Shown here: positions 1 through 8,312 of the stretch, piece after piece | How the letters are laid out: each line of letters begins with the position of its first letter | How positions within the stretch are numbered: position 1 is the first letter of the stretch | From: Locusta migratoria | Lineage: Eukaryota > Arthropoda > Insecta > Orthoptera > Acrididae | Assembly (NCBI GenBank): GCA_026315105.1 | Contig: JAOYRU010000065.1 | Location: 1 to 64,000 of the forward strand | DNA length: 64,000 bases | Direction: 5' to 3' | Notes under the pieces: model-generated | Told to the model about the DNA's origin: nothing | Seen by the model: only the letters and a program-made list of their open reading frames with translations | Databases searched by the model: none | Program-made: the position numbers and the translations under genes

Positions 1-47
1 AGGCACCATTATCTTCGGAGGCGTGGGTTCGAATCCCATTGCTGCCA
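1..47 (+). pseudogene. Leu(CAG)-like tRNA relic, 3' part only, cut by window edge
   Basis: The last 47 bases of the relic described at 2030-2111. It shows that the array continues to the left of the window. Confidence 0.85.
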
Positions 48-451
48 AGGCATATAGTGTTTTCTCTCTCGAAGATGGGTGCATTCAGTAAGTGAGTATG
101 AGACAACGAGTTAGTACATTTTCTCTATATTGTGGAATGTGCCACAGAAAGGCTTGCAACAACAGGAATCTATCGAATTGGCGATGGAGAGGAAAACAGT
201 AGCGATTTGAAGCGAATGCTGAGAAAATTTGCAGCCATTGGACGTAGAACGGAAATAGGTGCGGCGTTAGCGAGGGCTGTCTTGCACCAGTTGTGAGACG
301 TTATTTCGAGCATGAAGGCAGGTGCAGTTTTGTCTCATGGTTGCTATAGGACGTCACCACGTAATAAATGTGGCGCATGGTGTTCTGAAATCAGCATTTT
401 TGACTGTGGTGTGGTCATTATTATGCCTCGTGAAGGGAGTGTGCTTCGTAG
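48..451. other. spacer between Leu(CAG) relic and tRNA-Glu
   Basis: 404 bp with no recognisable gene, RNA or repeat. TTTT at 2124-2127 in the next unit marks the equivalent of a Pol III stop just after the relic. The retrotransposon is inserted in this spacer in unit 9. A short open frame (322-588) runs across the tRNA-Glu and is not a credible gene. Confidence 0.7.
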
Positions 452-523
452 TCCGGTGTGGTCTAGTGGCTAGGATATCTGGCTCTCACCCAGGAGGCCC
501 GGGTTCGATTCCCGGCACCGGAA
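452..523 (+). tRNA. tRNA-Glu-CTC: tRNA-Glu (CTC), unit 1 (reference)
   Basis: 72 nt with a full cloverleaf. The acceptor TCCGGTG pairs perfectly with CACCGGA and the discriminator is A. Box A is TGGTCTAGTGG and box B is GGTTCGATTCC. The anticodon loop CTCTCAC, closed by TCTGG/CCAGG, gives anticodon CTC, which reads GAG codons. There is no intron and no encoded CCA, as in eukaryotic nuclear genes. It closely resembles animal tRNA-Glu(CTC) in the D and T arms. A T5 stop lies 7 bases downstream. Confidence 0.97.
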
Positions 524-529
524 TTTCAC

Positions 530-534
530 TTTTT
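530..534 (+). terminator. Pol III T5 terminator of tRNA-Glu
   Basis: Five T residues starting 7 nt after the mature 3' end. No change was noticed in the other units. Confidence 0.8.
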
Positions 535-736
535 AATGCACCTGTTATGCTACTTGCCTCGACGTTGCCCGGTTTGACGCTCCCCTGACGATTGTAGAAA
601 GCTATCCAGAGTATAAACAACAGCAGTAACTGGCGGCGAAAGAGAGGCTTCTTCCCCAGACTCACAGTCATCAGGCTGTGGCGTGCTGCTTTGCTGTGTA
701 TTGGAGCTAAGAGAGGAAGCTCTTTCGGGGTGTACC

Positions 737-746
737 CACGGCCGTG
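737..746. other. 10-bp palindrome at the 5' edge of tRNA-His
   Basis: CACGGCCGTG is its own reverse complement and spans the 4 bases before the gene and its first 6 bases. The same ACGGCCGTG string starts the 5' part of the Leu(CAG) relic (2030-2038). Confidence 0.7.
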
Positions 747-812
747 ATCGTCTAGTGGTTAGGACATTGCGTTGTGGCCGCAATAACCCAGGTTCGAATC
801 CTGGTCACGGCA
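741..812 (+). tRNA. tRNA-His-GTG: tRNA-His (GTG), unit 1 (reference)
   Basis: 72 nt. The acceptor GCCGTGA pairs with TCACGGC and the discriminator is A. The anticodon stem TTGCG/CGCAA closes the loop TTGTGGC, anticodon GTG, reading CAC and CAU. Box B is GGTTCGAATCC. It is very similar to animal nuclear tRNA-His. The extra G(-1) of mature tRNA-His is normally added by Thg1, although the base before the gene is also G here. TTTT begins 2 nt after the gene. Confidence 0.97.
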
Positions 813-813
813 A

Positions 814-817
814 TTTT
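814..817 (+). terminator. Pol III T4 terminator of tRNA-His
   Basis: Minimal TTTT directly after the gene. Backup runs of T5 (829-833) and T6 (835-840) follow. In units 8, 10 and 11 the first T is changed to C. Confidence 0.8.
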
Positions 818-1095
818 GCACTAGTTTGTTTTTATTTTTTCCCCATCTCAGATCCTCCAAATTTTGTGACTCCCTCTACTATTCAGTGAGGAACTTTGCA
901 TATCGTAGTCTCTAATACATATGTTTTTTCAGAGTACACGAATCTTCCACCAAGCAGGGACATTGTGCATTTCTGTGTGTGCGTATACTACGATCTTCTC
1001 GCAGTCTGTTTGCCCATTTGATTTATACACCTTTGCCTTCCGACCGAGCGGCAGCGAGCGGCAGTCGAGCAAAGTCAGCAAAGTCAAGAGAAAGA

Positions 1096-1107
1096 CCCCC
1101 CCCCCCC
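1096..1107. repeat. poly-C tract, variable among units
   Basis: 12 C in unit 1. Across units the run is 7 to 18 long and is the main source of unit length variation. The - strand reads as a long G-run. Confidence 0.9.
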
Positions 1108-1190
1108 ACGCACCCCCGAGCCGCCATCCCTCGCCTGGAATGTCACTTCATAGTCCTCACAGAGAAGAACGTAAGAAAAGAACAAATAAA

Positions 1191-1252
1191 AGTGCTTAGT
1201 ACGTAGCTTTGTTGTGGCCTCAATATCTTAGGTTCGAATCCTGGTCACGGCA
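1191..1252 (+). pseudogene. tRNA-His 3' relic, unit 1 (reference)
   Basis: The last 62 bases align with tRNA-His. The T arm, box B and acceptor 3' strand TCACGGCA are intact, and the anticodon loop region TTGTGGCC is kept. The anticodon stem and variable region are mutated, and the 5' acceptor strand and box A are missing. Similarity in the D-loop part (AGTGCTTAG against AGTGGTTAG) is short and may be chance; the firm core is 1206-1252. With no box A and no acceptor stem it cannot form a tRNA. Confidence 0.85.
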
Positions 1253-1538
1253 ATCAATTTCTGCAGTAGCTCTTTGCCTTGCTGTTGCTGCCCCCAACTA
1301 ACCGTGAACAAATGTTGAGTGATAATGACAGCTCTGTCTTTGTTTTTCACGTGTTCTCAGAGGTCAAATTGCGTACAACTGTTGGCCCAGGACAAGGTAG
1401 AAAATTGGGATGATGCGTGAGAAGTTTAGTTGAAAGGGGCACTTGTTTACGATGTGATGGATAAGCAGGCAGTCACAGTAGAATAGTATGCCCTGTTTGG
1501 ATAAGAGATAAGAAGGCACAGTGCTTACACCCAGCGCA

Positions 1539-1620
1539 GGTAGCGTGGCCGAGCGGTCTAAGGCGCTGGTTTAAGGCACCAGTCTCTTCGGAGGCGTGGG
1601 TTCGAATCCCACCGCTGCCA
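1539..1620 (+). tRNA. tRNA-Leu-AAG: tRNA-Leu (AAG), unit 1 (reference)
   Basis: 82 nt class II tRNA with a long variable arm (TCTCTTCGGAG). The acceptor GGTAGCG pairs with CGCTGCC and the discriminator is A, the leucine identity base. Box A is TGGCCGAGCGG and box B is GGTTCGAATCC. Stem CTGGT/ACCAG holds the loop TTAAGGC, anticodon AAG, which after deamination to inosine reads CUU and CUC. Almost identical to animal Leu(AAG). It differs from the Leu(TAG) gene 239 bp downstream by a compensated acceptor pair (G5-C68 against A5-T68), a sign that both fold and were selected. Confidence 0.97.
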
Positions 1621-1623
1621 TAA

Positions 1624-1627
1624 TTTT
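1624..1627 (+). terminator. Pol III T4 terminator of tRNA-Leu(AAG)
   Basis: TTTT beginning 4 nt after the gene. Confidence 0.75.
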
Positions 1628-1858
1628 GTGGCACACCACGAAACTGGATCTTCAGGCTTTCTCTTCCACGATCGCAGCTAAAGCTGTCGGATGGTGTTTT
1701 CGTAGGGCAGGAATGATGTTTCTCTTGCTGCCAAGGGAGTACTCTCTGACGAGAGAGCGGAGGAAATGTGCCGTGCGACGATTGCATAGGCGTTTTGTTT
1801 CCTCTTGTAACTGCTTGCTGCAGAGCAAAAGCAACAGTATTGCGGTCGTCGTTCCAGT

Positions 1859-1940
1859 GGTAACGTGGCCGAGCGGTCTAAGGCGCTGGTTTTAGGCACC
1901 AGTCTCTTCGGAGGCGTGGGTTCGAATCCCACCGTTGCCA
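1859..1940 (+). tRNA. tRNA-Leu-TAG: tRNA-Leu (TAG), unit 1 (reference)
   Basis: 82 nt class II tRNA. The acceptor GGTAACG pairs with CGTTGCC and the discriminator is A. Box A TGGCCGAGCGG and box B GGTTCGAATCC are intact. The loop TTTAGGC gives anticodon TAG, reading CUA and by wobble CUG. Apart from the anticodon and one compensated acceptor pair it equals Leu(AAG), so the two are ancient duplicates within the cassette. The first TTTT is 26 nt downstream, so a longer 3' trailer than for the other genes is expected. Confidence 0.97.
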
Positions 1941-1966
1941 ATTGTTTGCTCTAATTTATTTATTTA

Positions 1967-1983
1967 TTTTAATTCTTTTTTTT
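1967..1983 (+). terminator. T4 then T8/T9 terminator of tRNA-Leu(TAG)
   Basis: TTTT at 1967-1970 is followed by a T8 run at 1976-1983, preceded by several ATTT repeats. The second run is 8 or 9 long depending on the unit. Confidence 0.75.
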
Positions 1984-2029
1984 CCGAGAATGTAACGACT
2001 GCTTTTGTGGAAAGGATGCATCTCATCCG

Positions 2030-2111
2030 ACGGCCGTGTCGTGTAGGTCTAAGGCGCTGGTTTCAGGCACCATTATCTTCGGAGGCGTGGGTTCGAATCC
2101 CATTGCTGCCA
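2030..2111 (+). pseudogene. Leu(CAG)-like tRNA relic with His-like 5' end, unit 1 (reference)
   Basis: From about 2046 the sequence follows tRNA-Leu: GGTCTAAGGC, stem CTGGT, loop TTCAGGC (anticodon CAG), variable arm, intact box B and 3' strand TGCTGCCA. The 5' part does not. The acceptor strand cannot pair and box A is destroyed. Its first 17 bases match the 5' end of tRNA-His (ACGGCCGTG, then TCGT and TAG) with one base missing and one changed, so it looks like a His-Leu chimera. The anticodon stem also has a C27-T43 mismatch. Not expected to be transcribed efficiently or to fold. TTTT follows at 2124-2127. Confidence 0.8.
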
Positions 2112-2515
2112 AGGCATATAGTGTTTTCTCTCTCGAAGATGGGTGCATTCAGTAAGTGAGTATGAGACAACGAGTTAGTACATTTTCTCTATATTGTGGA
2201 ATGTGCCACAGAAAGGCTTGCAACAACAGGAATCTATCGAATTGGCGATGGAGAGGAAAACAGTAGCGATTTGAAGCGAATGCTGAGAAAATTTGCAGCC
2301 ATTGGACGTAGAACGGAAATAGGTGCGGCGTTAGCGAGGGCTGTCTTGCACCAGTTGTGAGACGTTATTTCGAGCATGAAGGCAGGTGCAGTTTTGTCTC
2401 ATGGTTGCTATAGGACGTCACCACGTAATAAATGTGGCGCATGGTGTTCTGAAATCAGCATTTTTGACTGTGGTGTGGTCATTATTATGCCTCGTGAAGA
2501 GAGTGTGCTTCGTAG

Positions 2516-2587
2516 TCCGGTGTGGTCTAGTGGCTAGGATATCTGGCTCTCACCCAGGAGGCCCGGGTTCGATTCCCGGCACCGGAA
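2516..2587 (+). tRNA. tRNA-Glu-CTC: tRNA-Glu (CTC), unit 2
   Basis: Same as unit 1 by eye. Confidence 0.95.
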
Positions 2588-2803
2588 TTTCACTTTTTAA
2601 TGCACCTGTTATGCTACTTGCCTCGACGTTGCCCGGTTTGACGCTCCCCTGACGATTGTAGAAAGCTATCCAGAGTATAAACAACAGCAGTAACTGGCGG
2701 CGAAAGAGAGGCTTCTTCCCCAGACTCACAGTCATCAGGCTGTGGCGTGATGCTTTGCTGTGTATTGGAGCTAAGAGAGGAAGCTCTTTCGGGTGTACCC
2801 ACG

Positions 2804-2875
2804 GCCGTGATCGTCTAGTGGTTAGGACATTGCGTCGTGGCCGCAATAACCCAGGTTCGAATCCTGGTCACGGCA
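2804..2875 (+). tRNA. tRNA-His-GTG: tRNA-His (GTG) with C33, unit 2
   Basis: T to C at 2836 changes the nearly invariant U33, the base before the anticodon, to C33. The cloverleaf is otherwise intact. U33 makes the anticodon U-turn, so decoding may be weakened. Confidence 0.9.
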
Positions 2876-3259
2876 ATTTTGCACTAGTTTGTTTTTATTT
2901 TTTCCCCATCTCAGATCCTCCAAATTTTGTGACTCCCTCTACTATTCAGTGAGGAACTTTGCATATCGTAGTCTCTAATACATATGTTTTTTCAGAGTAC
3001 ACGAATCTTCCACCAAGCAGGGACATTGTGCATTTCTGTGTGTGCGTATACTACGATCTTCTCGCAGTCTGTTTGCCCATTTGATTTATACACCTTTGCC
3101 TTCCGACCGAGCGGCAGCGAGCGGCAGTCGAGCAAAGTCAGCAATGTCAAGAGAAAGACCCCCCCCCCCCCCCCCCACGCACCCCCGAGCCGCCATCCCT
3201 CGCCTGGAATGTCACTTCATAGTCCTCACAGAGAAGAACGTAAGAAAAGAACAAATAAA

Positions 3260-3321
3260 AGTGCTTAGTACGTAGCTTTGTTGTGGCCTCAATATCTTAG
3301 GTTCGAATCCTGGTCACGGCA
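3260..3321 (+). pseudogene. tRNA-His 3' relic, unit 2
   Basis: Same as unit 1 by eye. Confidence 0.8.
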
Positions 3322-3607
3322 ATCAATTTCTGCAGTAGCTCTTTGCCTTGCTGTTGCTGCCCCCAACTAACCGTGAACAAATGTTGAGTGATAATGACAG
3401 CTCTGTCTTTGTTTTTCACGTGTTCTCAGAGGTCAAATTGCGTACAACTGTTGGCCCAGGACAAGGTAGAAAATTGGGATGATGCGTGAGAAGTTTAGTT
3501 GAAAGGGGCACTTGTTTACGATGTGATGGATAAGCAGGCAGTCACAGTAGAATAGTATGCCCTGTTTGGATAAGAGATAAGAAGGCACAGTGCTTACACC
3601 CAGCGCA

Positions 3608-3689
3608 GGTAGCGTGGCCGAGCGGTCTAAGGCGCTGGTTTAAGGCACCAGTCTCTTCGGAGGCGTGGGTTCGAATCCCACCGCTGCCA
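3608..3689 (+). tRNA. tRNA-Leu-AAG: tRNA-Leu (AAG), unit 2
   Basis: Same as unit 1 by eye. Confidence 0.95.
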
Positions 3690-3927
3690 TAATTTTGTGG
3701 CACACCACGAAACTGGATCTTCAGGCTTTCTCTTCCACGATCGCAGCTAAAGCTGTCGGATGGTGTTTTCGTAGGGCAGGAATGATGTTTCTCTTGCTGC
3801 CAAGGGAGTACTCTCTGACGAGAGAGCGGAGGAAATGTGCCGTGCGACGATTGCATAGGCGTTTTGTTTCCTCTTGTAACTGCTTGCTGCAGAGCAAAAG
3901 CAACAGTATTGCGGTCGTCGTTCCAGT

Positions 3928-4009
3928 GGTAACGTGGCCGAGCGGTCTAAGGCGCTGGTTTTAGGCACCAGTCTCTTCGGAGGCGTGGGTTCGAATCCCA
4001 CCGTTGCCA
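3928..4009 (+). tRNA. tRNA-Leu-TAG: tRNA-Leu (TAG), unit 2
   Basis: Same as unit 1 by eye. Confidence 0.95.
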
Positions 4010-4099
4010 ATTGTTTGCTCTAATTTATTTATTTATTTTAATTCTTTTTTTTTCCGAGAATGTAACGACTGCTTTTGTGGAAAGGATGCATCTCATCCG

Positions 4100-4181
4100 A
4101 CGGCCGTGTCGTGTAGGTCTAAGGCGCTGGTTTCAGGCACCATTATCTTCGGAGGCGTGGGTTCGAATCCCATTGCTGCCA
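4100..4181 (+). pseudogene. Leu(CAG)-like relic, unit 2
   Basis: Same as unit 1 by eye. Confidence 0.8.
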
Positions 4182-4585
4182 AGGCATATAGTGTTTTCTC
4201 TCTCGAAGATGGGTGCATTCAGTAAGTGAGTATGAGACAACGAGTTAGTACATTTTCTCTATATTGTGGAATGTGCCACAGAAAGGCTTGCAACAACAGG
4301 AATCTATCGAATTGGCGATGGAGAGGAAAACAGTAGCGATTTGAAGCGAATGCTGAGAAAATTTGCAGCCATTGGACGTAGAACGGAAATAGGTGCGGCG
4401 TTAGCGAGGGCTGTCTTGCACCAGTTGTGAGACGTTATTTCGAGCATGAAGGCAGGTGCAGTTTTGTCTCATGGTTGCTATAGGACGTCACCACGTAATA
4501 AATGTGGCGCATGGTGTTCTGAAATCAGCATTTTTGACTGTGGTGTGGTCATTATTATGCCTCGTGAAGAGAGTGTGCTTCGTAG

Positions 4586-4657
4586 TCCGGTGTGGTCTAG
4601 TGGCTAGGATATCTGGCTCTCACCCAGGAGGCCCGGGTTCGATTCCCGGCACCGGAA
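4586..4657 (+). tRNA. tRNA-Glu-CTC: tRNA-Glu (CTC), unit 3
   Basis: Same as unit 1 by eye. Confidence 0.95.
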
Positions 4658-4873
4658 TTTCACTTTTTAATGCACCTGTTATGCTACTTGCCTCGACGTT
4701 GCCCGGTTTGACGCTCCCCTGACGATTGTAGAAAGCTATCCAGAGTATAAACAACAGCAGTAACTGGCGGCGAAAGAGAGGCTTCTTCCCCAGACTCACA
4801 GTCATCAGGCTGTGGCGTGATGCTTTGCTGTGTATTGGAGCTAAGAGAGGAAGCTCTTTCGGGTGTACCCACG

Positions 4874-4945
4874 GCCGTGATCGTCTAGTGGTTAGGACAT
4901 TGCGTCGTGGCCGCAATAACCCAGGTTCGAATCCTGGTCACGGCA
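4874..4945 (+). tRNA. tRNA-His-GTG: tRNA-His (GTG) with C33, unit 3
   Basis: Carries the same T33 to C change (4906) as unit 2; otherwise intact. Confidence 0.9.
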
Positions 4946-5325
4946 ATTTTGCACTAGTTTGTTTTTATTTTTTCCCCATCTCAGATCCTCCAAATTTTGT
5001 GACTCCCTCTACTATTCAGTGAGGAACTTTGCATATCGTAGTCTCTAATACATATGTTTTTTCAGAGTACACGAATCTTCCACCAAGCAGGGACATTGTG
5101 CATTTCTGTGTGTGCGTATACTACGATCTTCTCGCAGTCTGTTTGCCCATTTGATTTATACACCTTTGCCTTCCGACCGAGCGGCAGCGAGCGGCAGTCG
5201 AGCAAAGTCAGCAATGTCAAGAGAAAGACCCCCCCCCCCCCCACGCACCCCCGAGCCGCCATCCCTCGCCTGGAATGTCACTTCATAGTCCTCACAGAGA
5301 AGAACGTAAGAAAAGAACAAATAAA

Positions 5326-5387
5326 AGTGCTTAGTACGTAGCTTTGTTGTGGCCTCAATATCTTAGGTTCGAATCCTGGTCACGGCA
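5326..5387 (+). pseudogene. tRNA-His 3' relic, unit 3
   Basis: Same as unit 1 by eye. Confidence 0.8.
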
Positions 5388-5673
5388 ATCAATTTCTGCA
5401 GTAGCTCTTTGCCTTGCTGTTGCTGCCCCCAACTAACCGTGAACAAATGTTGAGTGATAATGACAGCTCTGTCTTTGTTTTTCACGTGTTCTCAGAGGTC
5501 AAATTGCGTACAACTGTTGGCCCAGGACAAGGTAGAAAATTGGGATGATGCGTGAGAAGTTTAGTTGAAAGGGGCACTTGTTTACGATGTGATGGATAAG
5601 CAGGCAGTCACAGTAGAATAGTATGCCCTGTTTGGATAAGAGATAAGAAGGCACAGTGCTTACACCCAGCGCA

Positions 5674-5755
5674 GGTAGCGTGGCCGAGCGGTCTAAGGCG
5701 CTGGTTTAAGGCACCAGTCTCTTCGGAGGCGTGGGTTCGAATCCCACCGCTGCCA
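5674..5755 (+). tRNA. tRNA-Leu-AAG: tRNA-Leu (AAG), unit 3
   Basis: Gene as unit 1. The base after the TTTT stop is A instead of G; the stop itself is kept. Confidence 0.95.
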
Positions 5756-5993
5756 TAATTTTATGGCACACCACGAAACTGGATCTTCAGGCTTTCTCTT
5801 CCACGATCGCAGCTAAAGCTGTCGGATGGTGTTTTCGTAGGGCAGGAATGATGTTTCTCTTGCTGCCAAGGGAGTACTCTCTGACGAGAGAGCGGAGGAA
5901 ATGTGCCGTGCGACGATTGCATAGGCGTTTTGTTTCCTCTTGTAACTGCTTGCTGCAGAGCAAAAGCAACAGTATTGCGGTCGTCGTTCCAGT

Positions 5994-6075
5994 GGTAACG
6001 TGGCCGAGCGGTCTAAGGCGCTGGTTTTAGGCACCAGTCTCTTCGGAGGCGTGGGTTCGAATCCCACCGTTGCCA
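5994..6075 (+). tRNA. tRNA-Leu-TAG: tRNA-Leu (TAG), unit 3
   Basis: Same as unit 1 by eye. Confidence 0.95.
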
Positions 6076-6165
6076 ATTGTTTGCTCTAATTTATTTATTT
6101 ATTTTAATTCTTTTTTTTTCCGAGAATGTAACGACTGCTTTTGTGGAAAGGATGCATCTCATCCG

Positions 6166-6247
6166 ACGGCCGTGTCGTGTAGGTCTAAGGCGCTGGTTTC
6201 AGGCACCATTATCTTCGGAGGCGTGGGTTCGAATCCCATTGCTGCCA
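6166..6247 (+). pseudogene. Leu(CAG)-like relic, unit 3
   Basis: Same as unit 1 by eye. Confidence 0.8.
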
Positions 6248-6651
6248 AGGCATATAGTGTTTTCTCTCTCGAAGATGGGTGCATTCAGTAAGTGAGTATG
6301 AGACAACGAGTTAGTACATTTTCTCTATATTGTGGAATGTGCCACAGAAAGGCTTGCAACAACAGGAATCTATCGAATTGGCGATGGAGAGGAAAACAGT
6401 AGCGATTTGAAGCGAATGCTGAGAAAATTTGCAGCCATTGGACGTAGAACGGAAATAGGTGCGGCGTTAGCGAGGGCTGTCTTGCACCAGTTGTGAGACG
6501 TTATTTCGAGCATGAAGGCAGGTGCAGTTTTGTCTCATGGTTGCTATAGGACGTCACCACGTAATAAATGTGGCGCATGGTGTTCTGAAATCAGCATTTT
6601 TGACTGTGGTGTGGTCATTATTATGCCTCGTGAAGGGAGTGTGCTTCGTAG

Positions 6652-6723
6652 TCCGGTGTGGTCTAGTGGCTAGGATATCTGGCTCTCACCCAGGAGGCCC
6701 GGGTTCGATTCCCGGCACCGGAA
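6652..6723 (+). tRNA. tRNA-Glu-CTC: tRNA-Glu (CTC), unit 4
   Basis: Same as unit 1 by eye. Confidence 0.95.
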
Positions 6724-6940
6724 TTTCACTTTTTAATGCACCTGTTATGCTACTTGCCTCGACGTTGCCCGGTTTGACGCTCCCCTGACGATTGTAGAAA
6801 GCTATCCAGAGTATAAACAACAGCAGTAACTGGCGGCGAAAGAGAGGCTTCTTCCCCAGACTCACAGTCATCAGGCTGTGGCGTGATGCTTTGCTGTGTA
6901 TTGGAGCTAAGAGAGGAAGCTCTTTCGGGGTGTACCCACG

Positions 6941-7012
6941 GCCGTGATCGTCTAGTGGTTAGGACATTGCGTTGTGGCCGCAATAACCCAGGTTCGAATC
7001 CTGGTCACGGCA
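6941..7012 (+). tRNA. tRNA-His-GTG: tRNA-His (GTG), unit 4
   Basis: Same as unit 1 by eye. Confidence 0.95.
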
Positions 7013-7390
7013 ATTTTGCACTAGTTTGTTTTTATTTTTTCCCCATCTCAGATCCTCCAAATTTTGTGACTCCCTCTACTATTCAGTGAGGAACTTTGCA
7101 TATCGTAGTCTCTAATACATATGTTTTTTCAGAGTACACGAATCTTCCACCAAGCAGGGACATTGTGCATTTCTGTGTGTGCGTATACTACGATCTTCTC
7201 GCAGTCTGTTTGCCCATTTGATTTATACACCTTTGCCTTCCGACCGAGCGGCAGCGAGCGGCAGTCGAGCAAAGTCAGCAAAGTCAAGAGAAAGACCCCC
7301 CCCCCCCACGCACCCCCGAGCCGCCATCCCTCGCCTGGAATGTCACTTCATAGTCCTCACAGAGAAGAACGTAAGAAAAGAACAAATAAA

Positions 7391-7452
7391 AGTGCTTAGT
7401 ACGTAGCTTTGTTGTGGCCTCAATATCTTAGGTTCGAATCCTGGTCACGGCA
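7391..7452 (+). pseudogene. tRNA-His 3' relic, unit 4
   Basis: Same as unit 1 by eye. Confidence 0.8.
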
Positions 7453-7738
7453 ATCAATTTCTGCAGTAGCTCTTTGCCTTGCTGTTGCTGCCCCCAACTA
7501 ACCGTGAACAAATGTTGAGTGATAATGACAGCTCTGTCTTTGTTTTTCACGTGTTCTCAGAGGTCAAATTGCGTACAACTGTTGGCCCAGGACAAGGTAG
7601 AAAATTGGGATGATGCGTGAGAAGTTTAGTTGAAAGGGGCACTTGTTTACGATGTGATGGATAAGCAGGCAGTCACAGTAGAATAGTATGCCCTGTTTGG
7701 ATAAGAGATAAGAAGGCACAGTGCTTACACCCAGCGCA

Positions 7739-7820
7739 GGTAGCGTGGCCGAGCGGTCTAAGGCGCTGGTTTAAGGCACCAGTCTCTTCGGAGGCGTGGG
7801 TTCGAATCCCACCGCTGCCA
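7739..7820 (+). tRNA. tRNA-Leu-AAG: tRNA-Leu (AAG), unit 4
   Basis: Same as unit 1 by eye. Confidence 0.95.
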
Positions 7821-8058
7821 TAATTTTGTGGCACACCACGAAACTGGATCTTCAGGCTTTCTCTTCCACGATCGCAGCTAAAGCTGTCGGATGGTGTTTT
7901 CGTAGGGCAGGAATGATGTTTCTCTTGCTGCCAAGGGAGTACTCTCTGACGAGAGAGCGGAGGAAATGTGCCGTGCGACGATTGCATAGGCGTTTTGTTT
8001 CCTCTTGTAACTGCTTGCTGCAGAGCAAAAGCAACAGTATTGCGGTCGTCGTTCCAGT

Positions 8059-8140
8059 GGTAACGTGGCCGAGCGGTCTAAGGCGCTGGTTTTAGGCACC
8101 AGTCTCTTCGGAGGCGTGGGTTCGAATCCCACCGTTGCCA
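8059..8140 (+). tRNA. tRNA-Leu-TAG: tRNA-Leu (TAG), unit 4
   Basis: Same as unit 1 by eye. Confidence 0.95.
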
Positions 8141-8230
8141 ATTGTTTGCTCTAATTTATTTATTTATTTTAATTCTTTTTTTTTCCGAGAATGTAACGAC
8201 TGCTTTTGTGGAAAGGATGCATCTCATCCG

Positions 8231-8312
8231 ACGGCCGTGTCGTGTAGGTCTAAGGCGCTGGTTTCAGGCACCATTATCTTCGGAGGCGTGGGTTCGAATC
8301 CCATTGCTGCCA
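8231..8312 (+). pseudogene. Leu(CAG)-like relic, unit 4
   Basis: Same as unit 1 by eye. Confidence 0.8.

Larger units (their letters stand above)
813..1190. other. spacer between tRNA-His and His relic
   Basis: 378 bp without a recognisable gene. It starts T-rich (Pol III stops), then turns ordinary, and contains the variable C-run. A short direct repeat GAGCGGCA occurs twice just before the C-run. Confidence 0.7.
48..2111 (+). repeat. tRNA cassette repeat, unit 1
   Basis: Reference unit, 2064 bp. Order: Glu(CTC), His(GTG), His relic, Leu(AAG), Leu(TAG), Leu(CAG) relic, all on the + strand. Haplotype C4 upstream of His, C-run 12, late T-run 8. Removing the three homopolymers leaves 2040 bases, the same as every other unit. 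Confidence 0.98.
2112..4181 (+). repeat. tRNA cassette repeat, unit 2
   Basis: 2070 bp; haplotype A3, C-run 18 (longest seen), T-run 9. Shares three private changes with unit 3: A at 2500, C at 2836 and T at 3145. Confidence 0.98.
4182..6247 (+). repeat. tRNA cassette repeat, unit 3
   Basis: 2066 bp; A3, C-run 14, T-run 9. Carries the unit 2 private changes (A 4570, C 4906, T 5215) and its own G to A just after Leu(AAG). Confidence 0.98.
6248..8312 (+). repeat. tRNA cassette repeat, unit 4
   Basis: 2065 bp; A4, C-run 12, T-run 9. Confidence 0.98.

Noticed and set aside
322..588. Recurrent open frames of 60-104 codons in each unit, perfectly repeated
   Set aside because: They run across tRNA genes on both strands and in several frames at once, change frame with the C-run, and show no domain. 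They repeat only because the DNA repeats.
1191..1252. Second working tRNA-His in each unit
   Set aside because: It lacks the 5' acceptor strand and box A, and the anticodon stem is broken.
2030..2111. Functional tRNA-Leu(CAG)
   Set aside because: The acceptor 5' strand does not pair, box A is destroyed, and the anticodon stem has a mismatch.
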